From Streptomyces benahoarensis (GTDB taxonomy: Bacteria; Actinomycetota; Actinomycetes; Streptomycetales; Streptomycetaceae), in assembly GCF_007280575.1 (NCBI RefSeq), contig NZ_VKJP01000019.1, forward strand, positions 1 through 38,379: a stretch of 38,379 nt of DNA, in the 5' to 3' direction. A program made the position numbers and the translations under genes. Numbering within the stretch: the stretch's first letter is position 1; each line of letters opens with the position of its first letter. Below, one piece after another: positions 24,219 through 31,541 of the stretch. A model generated the notes under the pieces. That model had not been told where the DNA came from and did not search any database. It was given only the letters and a program-made list of their open reading frames with translations.

Positions 24219-24976
24219 AGATCTCGGGCAGCGTCGCGCTGGTCACCGGTGGTACCTCCGGTCTCGGTCTGGCCACCGCGGAGAGATTCCTTGAGGCCGG
24301 CGCCCGCGTCGTCATCGTGAGTCCGACGCGGGACAAGGGCCGGGCCGCCGCCGAACGGCTCGGCAGCGGAGCCGTCTTCGTCGCCGCCGATGTCAGCAGC
24401 GAAGAGGACATCGGCGCCGCGCTCGACGTCGCGCAGGAGCTGGGCACGCTGCGCACCGTCGTGAACTGCGCCGGCGTCAGCAACGCCGTCAAGACCGTGG
24501 GCAGCCGCGGCGCGTTCCCGCTGGCGGAATTCGCTGACGTCATCCGGGTCAACCTGATCGGCACGTTCAACGTCATCCGGCTCTTCGCCCAGCGCGTGGG
24601 CCAGGCCGACGAAGTGGACGGCGAGCGCGGCGTCGTGGTCAACACCGCCTCCATCGCCGCCTTCGACGGCCTGATGGGCCAGGCCGCCTACGCCGCCTCC
24701 AAGGGCGGCATCGTCGGCTTGACGCTGCCCGTCGCCCGCGATCTCGCCGCCCTGAAGATCCGCGTGGTCACCATCGCTCCCGGGCTGTTCCACACTCCGA
24801 TGCTCGCGGCCGTACCCGCGGCGGCCCGCGCCGACCTCGGCTCCCGGACTCCGCATCCCGCCCGGCTCGGCGACCCGAGTGAGTACGCGGAGCTGGCGCT
24901 GCACATCGTGGCGAACCCCATGCTGAACGGCGAAACCATCCGTCTCGACGGAGCCATCCGCATGGCTCCGTGCTGA
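24215..24976 (+). CDS. SDR oxidoreductase, 3-hydroxyacyl-CoA-dehydrogenase type II-like
   Basis: 253 residues, GTG start overlapping the stop of KASIII-2. Cofactor motif TGGTSGLG (11-18), then N-C-A-G (84-87) in place of the usual NNAG, and catalytic S146, Y159 and K163 in AAYAASKGG. The segment GLMGQAAYAASKGGIVGLTL is typical of the HSD10/type II hydroxyacyl-CoA dehydrogenase branch, in which NCAG is normal. HSD10-type enzymes act on beta-hydroxyacyl or beta-ketoacyl thioesters, so this is the best candidate for the beta-keto reduction or hydroxyl oxidation step on the ACP-bound chain. Confidence 0.88.
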   Translation: MKISGSVALVTGGTSGLGLATAERFLEAGARVVIVSPTRDKGRAAAERLGSGAVFVAADVSSEEDIGAALDVAQELGTLRTVVNCAGVSNAVKTVGSRGAFPLAEFADVIRVNLIGTFNVIRLFAQRVGQADEVDGERGVVVNTASIAAFDGLMGQAAYAASKGGIVGLTLPVARDLAALKIRVVTIAPGLFHTPMLAAVPAAARADLGSRTPHPARLGDPSEYAELALHIVANPMLNGETIRLDGAIRMAPC

Positions 24977-25014
24977 AGCACCGTCCTGACGACTCAGAAA
25001 GGCACGGTCCCGAT

Positions 25015-25788
25015 ATGACCGGGAAAGACGGCATTCTGTCCGGCAAGGTGAGCCTGATCACCGGCTCCAGCAGCGGCATCGGCGCAGCCGCGGCGCGGGT
25101 GTTCGCGCGCGAGGGCTCCGCTGTCGTACTGACCGCGCGCCGTGAGGACCGCCTGGCGGCTCTGGTCAAGGAGCTGCGGCAGGCGGGGGCGGACGCGGAG
25201 TACGTGGTGGCGGACGTGATCCGGGCCGATGACATGCGGCGTGCCGTGGAATTCACCGTGGAACGCTTCGGCCGGCTCGATGCGGCGTTCAACAACGCCG
25301 GCTACGCAGTCGGCCGCACGCCGTTGCACCTGATGGACGACGAGGTGTACGACCCCATCATGGACACCAACGTCCGAGGGCTCTTCAACTGCCTGCGGCC
25401 CGAGATCTCGACGATGCTGGAGAGTGGGAACGGTGGCGCGATCGTCAACACCAGCAGCGTCGGCGGGCTGGTGGCGTCACCGGTCGCGGCCCCGTACGTC
25501 GCCTCCAAGCACGCGGTCATCGGGCTGACCAAGGCCGCCGCCGCGGAGTACGGCGGCCAGGGAATCCGGGTCAATGCCATAGCCCCCGGCACCACGCGCA
25601 GCGAGCTGGTGGAGGAGTGGTACGCCCAGAACCCCGAGATCGAGAAGGAGCTGCACCGGACGACGCCCCAGCCGCGTACGGCGGAGCCCGAGGAGACCGC
25701 CGAGGCGGCCGCGTGGCTGTGCAGTGACCGCAGTTCCTATGTCACCGGCGCGACCCTGCCGGTCGACGGCGGCTTCACCGCGCTGTAG
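25015..25788 (+). CDS. SDR oxidoreductase (second of three)
   Basis: 257 residues from ATG 25015, with AGAAAGG upstream; GTG 24970 overlapping the previous stop is a possible longer start. Glycine-rich TGSSSGIG (16-23), ARRED after the second strand (points to NADP(H)), NNAG (93-96) and catalytic S148, Y161 and K165. C-terminal YVTGATLPVDGGFTAL is the classical SDR ending. Substrate unknown. The 38-bp spacing to its neighbour indicates the same operon as the ACP and KASIII-2. Confidence 0.88.
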   Translation: MTGKDGILSGKVSLITGSSSGIGAAAARVFAREGSAVVLTARREDRLAALVKELRQAGADAEYVVADVIRADDMRRAVEFTVERFGRLDAAFNNAGYAVGRTPLHLMDDEVYDPIMDTNVRGLFNCLRPEISTMLESGNGGAIVNTSSVGGLVASPVAAPYVASKHAVIGLTKAAAAEYGGQGIRVNAIAPGTTRSELVEEWYAQNPEIEKELHRTTPQPRTAEPEETAEAAAWLCSDRSSYVTGATLPVDGGFTAL

Positions 25789-25838
25789 CCGCCTGCGCGC
25801 GCTCCTGTTCACCCTCCCGTCAGACAAAGGAGAATGTC

Positions 25839-26597
25839 GTGGTTGGTCGCCTCGAAGGAAGCGTGGCGGTGGTCACCGGCGCGGGGTCCGGCATCGGCAG
25901 AGCGATCGCCGAGCGGTTCGCGGCGGAGGGCGCCACGGTCTCCGTCTGGGATCTGGACGAGAAGGACGCCGCCGGTACGGTCGATGCGCTGACGGAACGC
26001 GGTGCGAAGTCCGCGGCATGCGCGGTCGACGTCGCCGACGGAGCATCGGTCGGCCGGGCCGCCGAGCGATCTCTGGCCGCGTTCGGGCGGGTGGACATCC
26101 TGGTCAACAACGCGGGCGTCTTCGACTATTACGCGCCGGTACTCGACACGAGCGAAGAGCAGTGGGACCGCATCCTGGGCGTCAACCTCAAGGGGATGTT
26201 CCTCGTCACCAAGTCGCTGCTGCCCGCACTCCTCGACGGCGGCGGAACGGTCGTCAACACCTCCTCGATCTCCGGAGTGGTGGCGGGCGGCGGCGGGATC
26301 GCCTACACGTCGTCCAAGCACGGCGTGATCGGGTTCACCAGGCAACTGGCCGCCGACTACGGCAAACAGGGGGTGCGGGCCAACGCGATTCTGCCCGGAG
26401 CCGTGGAGACACCGATGACGAGGCCGATCCTTGAGCAGGGGGACGCCGCCATCCTGGAAACCGTCCGGAGCGTGCCCGCCCAACGGCACGCGCAGCCGGC
26501 GGAGATCGCGAACCTCGCACTGTTCCTCGCGAGCGACGAATCCTCGTTCGTGCACGGCTCCAGCTACGTCATCGACGGGGGCTGGACCGCCCTCTGA
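25839..26597 (+). CDS. SDR oxidoreductase (third of three)
   Basis: 252 residues, GTG start with AAAGGAGA (25826-25833); an ATG at 25834 is out of frame. TGAGSGIG (13-20), WDLDEKD after the second strand (an acidic residue that favours NAD(H)), NNAG (90-93) and catalytic S143, Y156 and K160. Ends SYVIDGGWTAL. It seems to prefer the opposite cofactor to the second SDR, which would suit an oxidation and reduction pair that inverts or moves a carbinol. Last gene of the rightward enzyme operon. Confidence 0.88.
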   Translation: MVGRLEGSVAVVTGAGSGIGRAIAERFAAEGATVSVWDLDEKDAAGTVDALTERGAKSAACAVDVADGASVGRAAERSLAAFGRVDILVNNAGVFDYYAPVLDTSEEQWDRILGVNLKGMFLVTKSLLPALLDGGGTVVNTSSISGVVAGGGGIAYTSSKHGVIGFTRQLAADYGKQGVRANAILPGAVETPMTRPILEQGDAAILETVRSVPAQRHAQPAEIANLALFLASDESSFVHGSSYVIDGGWTAL

Positions 26598-26645
26598 CCG
26601 CGGCACCGGCGACTTCGGGGGCCGCACTGCCACCGCGCAAAAAAA

Positions 26646-26687
26646 TGGACAGGTAGCCTGCGGAGATATACTGTGCAGGCTACCTGT
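26646..26687 (+). promoter_or_regulatory. MarR promoter flanked by twin palindromic operators
   Basis: TGGACA (26646-26651) and TATACT (26667-26672) form a promoter with a 15-bp spacer. Perfect 13-bp inverted arms ACAGGTAGCCTGC (26649-26661) and GCAGGCTACCTGT (26675-26687) flank the -10 box, 13 bp apart. Each arm contains its own palindrome, CAGG-N3-CCTG, centred at 26655 and 26681. Binding at either would block RNA polymerase, so autorepression by the MarR protein encoded just downstream is likely. Confidence 0.8.
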
Positions 26688-26716
26688 TCACTTGGCGAAG
26701 TGGTGATGACGGACCA

Positions 26717-27199
26717 ATGGATCTGGCAGCGTTGGCCATGGACCTGGATTTCGCGATGCGGCTGCTGCGCGGTCGCATCCGGGCGGAGTCGGGTGTGGAT
26801 GCCGAAGGGTTGTCGCGTCCCCAACTGACGGCGCTGTACCGGGTGGTGCGCGAGGGGCCGATCACCACGAGCGAACTGGCCGCCTTGGAGTACATGCGGC
26901 CCCAGTCGATGGCGCAGACGCTGGCGGGGCTGGAGAAGGCCGGTCTGGTGCAGCGCAGCCCCGACCCGACCGACGGCCGCAGAATACTGCTCTCCGGTAC
27001 GGAGCCTGGCAGTGAACTGGTCACCGATCTGCTGGGTCTGCACGCCCGTTGGCTCAGTGCGGCGATCGCGGAAGAGCTGGCCCCCGAGGAACAAGAGGAG
27101 CTGGCAGCAGCCGTGAAGCTGATCGGCCGACTCGTCGACAGCACCGTCGGCCCGGTCGTGAGCACGCGCCGCAGGGGCGCCCATGGGGGTGCGCGGTGA
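26717..27199 (+). CDS. MarR-family transcriptional regulator
   Basis: 160 residues from ATG 26717. Winged helix-turn-helix at about 35-100: LSRPQLTALYRVVREGPITT, then SELAALEYMRPQSMAQTLAG and the wing around SPDPTDGRRILLS. Flanking helices form the dimer interface. The twin operator lies 30-68 bp upstream. The ribosome site is weak. It overlaps the MFS gene by 4 bp (GTGA), the usual repressor-exporter pair that senses the exported compound. The cluster product is the obvious candidate ligand. Confidence 0.9.
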   Translation: MDLAALAMDLDFAMRLLRGRIRAESGVDAEGLSRPQLTALYRVVREGPITTSELAALEYMRPQSMAQTLAGLEKAGLVQRSPDPTDGRRILLSGTEPGSELVTDLLGLHARWLSAAIAEELAPEEQEELAAAVKLIGRLVDSTVGPVVSTRRRGAHGGAR

Positions 27200-28596
27200 G
27201 CAGCGAGTTAACCCGCGACAAGGCAGCGGCAGCAGACGGCTCGGCGCGGACGCCGGGGTGGCGTCTGGTCGCCCCGCTGCTGGTGGGATCGGCCCTGAAC
27301 CCCATCAACAGCTCCATTCTGGCGACGGCGCTGGTGCCCATCGCCCGGTCGCTCGGGGTGAACATCGCGGCGACCGCGGTGCTGGTGTCGGCGCTGTATC
27401 TCGCCAGTGCGATCGCCCAGCCCACCATGGGCAGGCTGGCCGAGCGGTTCGGTCCGCGGCGGGTGTTCCTCGCCGGCCTGAGCCTGGTCGGCGCGGGCGG
27501 CATCCTGGGAACCCTGGCCCCGAATCTGACGACGCTGACCGTGGCCCGGGTGCTGCTCGGGATCGGCACGGCCGGTGGCTACCCCACGGCGATGATGATC
27601 GTGCGGCGGTTCGCCGAGCGCCATCCGGAGGTGAAGGTCGGTGGCACGCTGGGCGCGCTGTCGGCCGCCGGGCTGGTGACCGCGGCCGTGGGGCTGCCGA
27701 TCGGCGGCGCGCTGGTGGCAGTGGCGGACTGGCGGGCGACGTTTCTCGTCAACGTGCCGATGGCGCTGATCGGCATCGTGATGACCCTCTGCTGGGTTCC
27801 GGCCGACGACCGCTCCGGCACCCGCGCTGCGGCGTCGTTGCTCAGCGAGCTGGACCCCCCGGGCATGGTGCTGTTCGCCTCCACGGTCACCTGCATGCTG
27901 CTGTTCTGCGGCGACCTGGCCCACCCGGACTGGCTGCTGCTGGCCGCGACCCTCCTGTTGGCGGTCGCGCTCGTGCTCTGGGAGCGCAGGGCCCGGCTGC
28001 CCTTCATCGATGTGCGGATGCTCGCCCGGAACCGGCCGTTGAGCATGACCTATCTGCGCGTCGGGGCCACCCTGTTGATTCCGTACTGCATTCTCTACGG
28101 CCTGTCCCAGTGGCTGGCGGAGAGCCGGGGGATGTCGGCGATCACGGTCAGTCTCCTGTTGCTGCCCATGTCGTTCCTGGCCTCGGTGGTCACCATCCCC
28201 TTCTCGCGCCGGCAACTCGTACGCGGCCCGCTGATCGCCGCAGCGGCCGCGGCGCTGGTCGGGTCGCTGGCGATGGTGAGGTTCAGCCATGGCACTCCCG
28301 TAGCCGTGATTGCGGCGGTGACGCTGGTGTTCGGAGTGACGACCGGCCTGGGCTCCGTGGGCAACCAGACCGTGCTCTTCGCGCAGTCCCCCGCCGAACA
28401 GGTCGGTGTGGCCTCGGGGTTGCTGCGCACCTCCACCAACCTCGGCGCCATCATGTCCGCCAGCCTGGTGAGTCTGGCGCTCGGCAACACCGCCGGCGAC
28501 GCGGGTCTGCACGTCCTGGGACTGGCCCTGGCCGGGCTCGCCACACTGCTGTTGCTGGCCACCGTCTTCGACAGGCTGCCGGCGCACACCCGTTGA
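27196..28596 (+). CDS. MFS exporter, probable cluster product efflux and self-resistance
   Basis: 466 residues, GTG start inside the MarR stop. About 14 hydrophobic segments. Motif A-like MGRLAERFGPRRVFLAG after the second helix, and LPIGGALVAVADWRATFLVN at the motif C position. DHA2-like drug:proton antiporter. Coupling to MarR and position at the end of the enzyme operon make it the likely exporter of the cluster product. A GC hairpin GACCCG-GGTG-CGGGTC (28595-28610) overlaps its stop and may end transcription. Confidence 0.88.
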   Translation: MSSELTRDKAAAADGSARTPGWRLVAPLLVGSALNPINSSILATALVPIARSLGVNIAATAVLVSALYLASAIAQPTMGRLAERFGPRRVFLAGLSLVGAGGILGTLAPNLTTLTVARVLLGIGTAGGYPTAMMIVRRFAERHPEVKVGGTLGALSAAGLVTAAVGLPIGGALVAVADWRATFLVNVPMALIGIVMTLCWVPADDRSGTRAAASLLSELDPPGMVLFASTVTCMLLFCGDLAHPDWLLLAATLLLAVALVLWERRARLPFIDVRMLARNRPLSMTYLRVGATLLIPYCILYGLSQWLAESRGMSAITVSLLLLPMSFLASVVTIPFSRRQLVRGPLIAAAAAALVGSLAMVRFSHGTPVAVIAAVTLVFGVTTGLGSVGNQTVLFAQSPAEQVGVASGLLRTSTNLGAIMSASLVSLALGNTAGDAGLHVLGLALAGLATLLLLATVFDRLPAHTR

Positions 28597-28731
28597 CCCG
28601 GGTGCGGGTCACCGCCCTCGCTTCAGCGGTGGCCGTCACCCCTGCCCCGCCCGGCGGGCAGCTTCTGTCGGGCCCGCGCCCGATGCCGGGACTGTTGTAC
28701 ACCGTGAGAATGACCGAAAGGAAAGACCACG

Positions 28732-29349
28732 ATGACGGACGCCATCACCTTTGTGCCGAGCCGCACGGCCTTGCTGCTCATGGATGTGCAGGCGGGCATC
28801 CTCGGCCTCCTCTCCGACCCTTCCGAGTTGGTGCAGCGGGCCAAGCAGGCCAAGCAGGCGGCCACGGCCGCGGGTATCCAGGTTGTATATGTGCGGGTCG
28901 CTTTCACCGAGGAGGACTACAAGGGCATCTCGGAGAACAACAAGACCTTCACCCCCGTGGCCGAGAACCACCTCTTCGCGGAGGGTTCTCCCGAGACCGT
29001 CATCGCTCCCGAGATCCAGCCCGGGCCGAACGACAAGGTCTTCACCAAGACCCGGACCGGCGCGTTCAGCACAACGCAACTCGACGATTTCCTGCGCGAG
29101 CGCGGGATCGACACCCTGGTTCTGGCCGGGGTCAGCACCACCGGAGTCATACTGTCCACCGTCCGCGACGCGGCCGACCGTGACCACCGGGTGATCGTGC
29201 TCTCGGACGTCTGCGCCGACCCCGACGCGGCCGCCCATCGCACGCTGCTCGAATCGGTCTTCCCCTCGCAGGCCGACCTTCTCGACGGCAAGTCCTTCGC
29301 CGACAGCCTGGTCGCGGGCCACGCGGACGGAGTCGGCTCGGCGGAGTGA
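28732..29349 (+). CDS. Isochorismatase-fold protein lacking the catalytic cysteine
   Basis: 205 residues, ATG with AAAGGA (28717-28722). D18 in ALLLMDVQAG and K106 in VFTKTRTGAF match two members of the isochorismatase-like triad. The nucleophile position reads GVSTTGVILST, so V139 stands where cysteine hydrolases have C (TxxCVxxT). The Asp-Lys pair is shared with true isochorismatases, which do not need the Cys, so another chemistry or a binding role is possible. C161 lies elsewhere in the fold. It is 135 bp after the exporter with its own ribosome site; membership of the cluster is uncertain. Confidence 0.82.
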   Translation: MTDAITFVPSRTALLLMDVQAGILGLLSDPSELVQRAKQAKQAATAAGIQVVYVRVAFTEEDYKGISENNKTFTPVAENHLFAEGSPETVIAPEIQPGPNDKVFTKTRTGAFSTTQLDDFLRERGIDTLVLAGVSTTGVILSTVRDAADRDHRVIVLSDVCADPDAAAHRTLLESVFPSQADLLDGKSFADSLVAGHADGVGSAE

Positions 29350-29636
29350 CCGACCCGCGTCCCCGGCCGTGGTCGATGAACCCGGAACTCGGCACCGCAC
29401 GAGAAGCGGGAGTTCGCCTCCGCCACGGGCCGGAGGACGCGGCTCGGACACGTGACGCCGGCCGGGGGCCACACGGTCCCCGGCCGGCCCCCACTCGTCG
29501 GACAGCGTCGCGCCACGCCCTCCCACAGGGATCGCTCTCGCCACCGTCGGCCTGGCAGCGGCCCGCCTGGGGACCACGCGGAGCATGCAGGGCACGGCCG
29601 TCGGGCGGTGGCACCCAACTACCGTGGAGGCGCCGC

Positions 29637-30215
29637 ATGGCGATCCGGATCAGGATCGGTGACTACGAGCGGGTGACCGACGACGCACTGGACCGGCACT
29701 CGGTCGGCTACTTCCCCCGCATGACCGAGAGCGAGGCGTGGGAAGCCGGACGGGGAGTATGGCGCTTGGACCTGCGGATGGTCAGGCGCGAGCGGTACGC
29801 CCTCATCGTGGGCGAAGGCCGGGTGAGGGCGATCGCCGAGATCACCGACGTGACCGTACACGGGACCGACCGGGGCCGGAAGAAGGCGCTGTGGGGCACA
29901 CTCCTGACGGCCGGGCACCCGATCTACGACCACTACGTCAACCAGATCGATCCGCTGCGCAACGATTCGCGCAACAGCGTCGCCTACGGAGACCTGCCGG
30001 AGGAAGTACGGCTGCGGGCCCGGCACTGCGCGTGCGGCTGCGGGCAGCCCACGGAGCAGAACTTCGTCCCCGGCCACGCGCTGCGTGCCATCCAGGCACG
30101 GATACGTGAGCACTTCGGCGGCTCGGCGCTCTCCTTCCTCGCCTGGCTGGACAACGAGCTTCCGGCCGAGGAGCCGCAAGCCGAGGTGCTCACCGCCGAC
30201 AGGGCCAGAACCTGA
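29637..30215 (+). CDS. Hypothetical protein with CxCGCG zinc-ribbon-like motif
   Basis: 192 residues, ATG with GGAGG at 29626-29630. The N-terminal 110 residues form a mixed domain (VWRLDLRMVRRERYALIVGE, then VRAIAEITDVTVHGTDRGRK). It is followed by HCACGCGQPTEQNFVPGHAL, a Cys-rich knuckle followed by F-x-PGH that recurs in actinobacterial and phage proteins and may bind zinc. Function unknown; a DNA- or nucleotide-related role is a guess from the knuckle. Stands alone between the cluster and an IS remnant. Confidence 0.7.
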   Translation: MAIRIRIGDYERVTDDALDRHSVGYFPRMTESEAWEAGRGVWRLDLRMVRRERYALIVGEGRVRAIAEITDVTVHGTDRGRKKALWGTLLTAGHPIYDHYVNQIDPLRNDSRNSVAYGDLPEEVRLRARHCACGCGQPTEQNFVPGHALRAIQARIREHFGGSALSFLAWLDNELPAEEPQAEVLTADRART

Positions 30216-30314
30216 GAGCAACGTCCGGGCGACGATCGCTCGGCACACAACCGTCGCGCACGCCGACTCCCGCTCCGCTGCGGACCTGTCGGCTCCAGTC
30301 ATCCCGGCCGCGAC

Positions 30315-30443
30315 CGGAACACCGCCAAGGCCGTGTCCTGCATGGCCGGTGCGAACGGACTGCCCTTACACGTCGGACTCTCCACGGGCGACACCTACCG
30401 CGGTCAGGCGCTGAAGCCGATGCCGTCCCCTTTCCCCATGGGT
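30315..30443 (+). mobile_element. IS5-family transposase fragment
   Basis: One frame reads AGANGLPLHVGLSTGDTYRG followed by QALKPM, matching the DANGLPL-VGLSAGNTHDS-ALKPM block of IS5-type transposases, the same block found at 16.5 kb on the other strand. Only about 40 residues remain. The rest of the gap from 30444 to 30689 holds nothing recognisable. This fragment marks the right edge of the biosynthetic region. Confidence 0.6.
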
Positions 30444-30689
30444 GACGAAACCGGCCGCTCCGCGTCCGTCCGTGGCTCCCGGATCGCCGTCCTCGACGTG
30501 GGCGTACGAGGGCGCTCGACGTGCCATGCCCGGGCGGTCGGTGAGCGAGTCAGCCGCATCGATATCGTCGAGTCGGTCGAACGTTCGGTGACCGGAGTGA
30601 CCGGCGGTCGGACGCACTCGTCGTCGGCGGTGAACTCCGCGCAGGTACGCCACTGTTGACGTCCGTGAACCGGAGTGCGCCGACCACGC

Positions 30690-30718
30690 TTGCTTCGTGT
30701 CACTTAGCGACATAGCGT
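30690..30718 (+). promoter_or_regulatory. TetR gene promoter with embedded operator
   Basis: TTGCTT (30690-30695), a 17-bp spacer and TAGCGT (30713-30718). An imperfect palindrome TGTCAC-TTA-GCGACA (30698-30712) fills the spacer, which suits autorepression by the TetR protein downstream. Matches are moderate. Confidence 0.5.
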
Positions 30719-30759
30719 CGCATGGCGACACCGTAGGGGAAGGGTGGCGAGGTGCCTTG

Positions 30760-31416
30760 GTGACGGAGAGACGTAGCGGAGGGGGGATGAGTGAGGCGCG
30801 GCGGGCGCGGTTGCGGCTGGAGATCTCCCGGGAGGCGGCACGGCTGTTCTGGGAACAGGGAGTGGCCGCGACGAGCGGGGACCAGATCGCGGCGGCGGTC
30901 GGTCTTTCGACCCGCACGATCTGGCGGCATTTCCGCAGCAAGGAGAGTTGCGCCGAGCCGATCGTCCTCCAGGGCACGGTCACGCTGATGAGCGTGTTGC
31001 GCGACTGGCCGCGGGAGCGGTCCCTTGAGGAGCACCTGGATGCGGAACTGGTCAGGTTCCGTGACGAGGGGCCGCCCGTCGGTCTTGCCGACGAGAGGCT
31101 GGGGAGGAAGATGATCCGGCTCGCCGACACCGAACCGGCGCTGCGCACGGCGTGGTTGATGGCGTGCGATCAGCTGGAGCGGCAGCTGGCGGCGGTCATC
31201 GCCGGCCGTCTGGAGCGTCCCGCCGGTGATCTGGAGGTGCGGATGCACGCCGCGGCCGCCGCCGCGGTGGTGCGGGTGCTGGACGAGCACATCGGCGCCG
31301 CCCTCCTCGCCGACGCCGACACCACGGAGTTCGAGGACACAGCGGCCGTCTCCCGGCGCTACGCCCAGGCCATCCGGGAGGCGACCGGCGGCGCCATCGG
31401 CGATCCCGTCACCTGA
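30760..31416 (+). CDS. TetR-family transcriptional regulator
   Basis: 218 residues from GTG 30760 (CGAGG 30748-30752); ATG 30787 behind GGAGGGGG is an equally good start giving MSEARRARLRLEIS. N-terminal helix-turn-helix: SREAARLFWEQGVAATSGDQ, then IAAAVGLSTRTIWRHFRSKE, the TetR recognition pattern. The C-terminal ligand domain (about 85-210) is helical and resembles TetR_C groups linked to efflux genes. It converges with the MATE exporter gene downstream. The palindrome in its promoter suggests autoregulation. The other target is not evident. Confidence 0.88.
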   Translation: MTERRSGGGMSEARRARLRLEISREAARLFWEQGVAATSGDQIAAAVGLSTRTIWRHFRSKESCAEPIVLQGTVTLMSVLRDWPRERSLEEHLDAELVRFRDEGPPVGLADERLGRKMIRLADTEPALRTAWLMACDQLERQLAAVIAGRLERPAGDLEVRMHAAAAAAVVRVLDEHIGAALLADADTTEFEDTAAVSRRYAQAIREATGGAIGDPVT

Positions 31417-31541
31417 GCCGTCCGCGACGTCCCGCGGTGACTGCTGTACGAGCAGGACGGCGACGGCGACGAGAACCGGCACAGTGGGACGCCGAAACGG
31501 GGCGCGGCCGCCTGGTCGCCACGTCGATGCCGACGGCAGCA

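Noticed and set aside
30216-30689. Further coding sequence right of the IS fragment
   Set aside because: Open frames exist on both strands but none has a start with ribosome site, family resemblance or coding-like composition.
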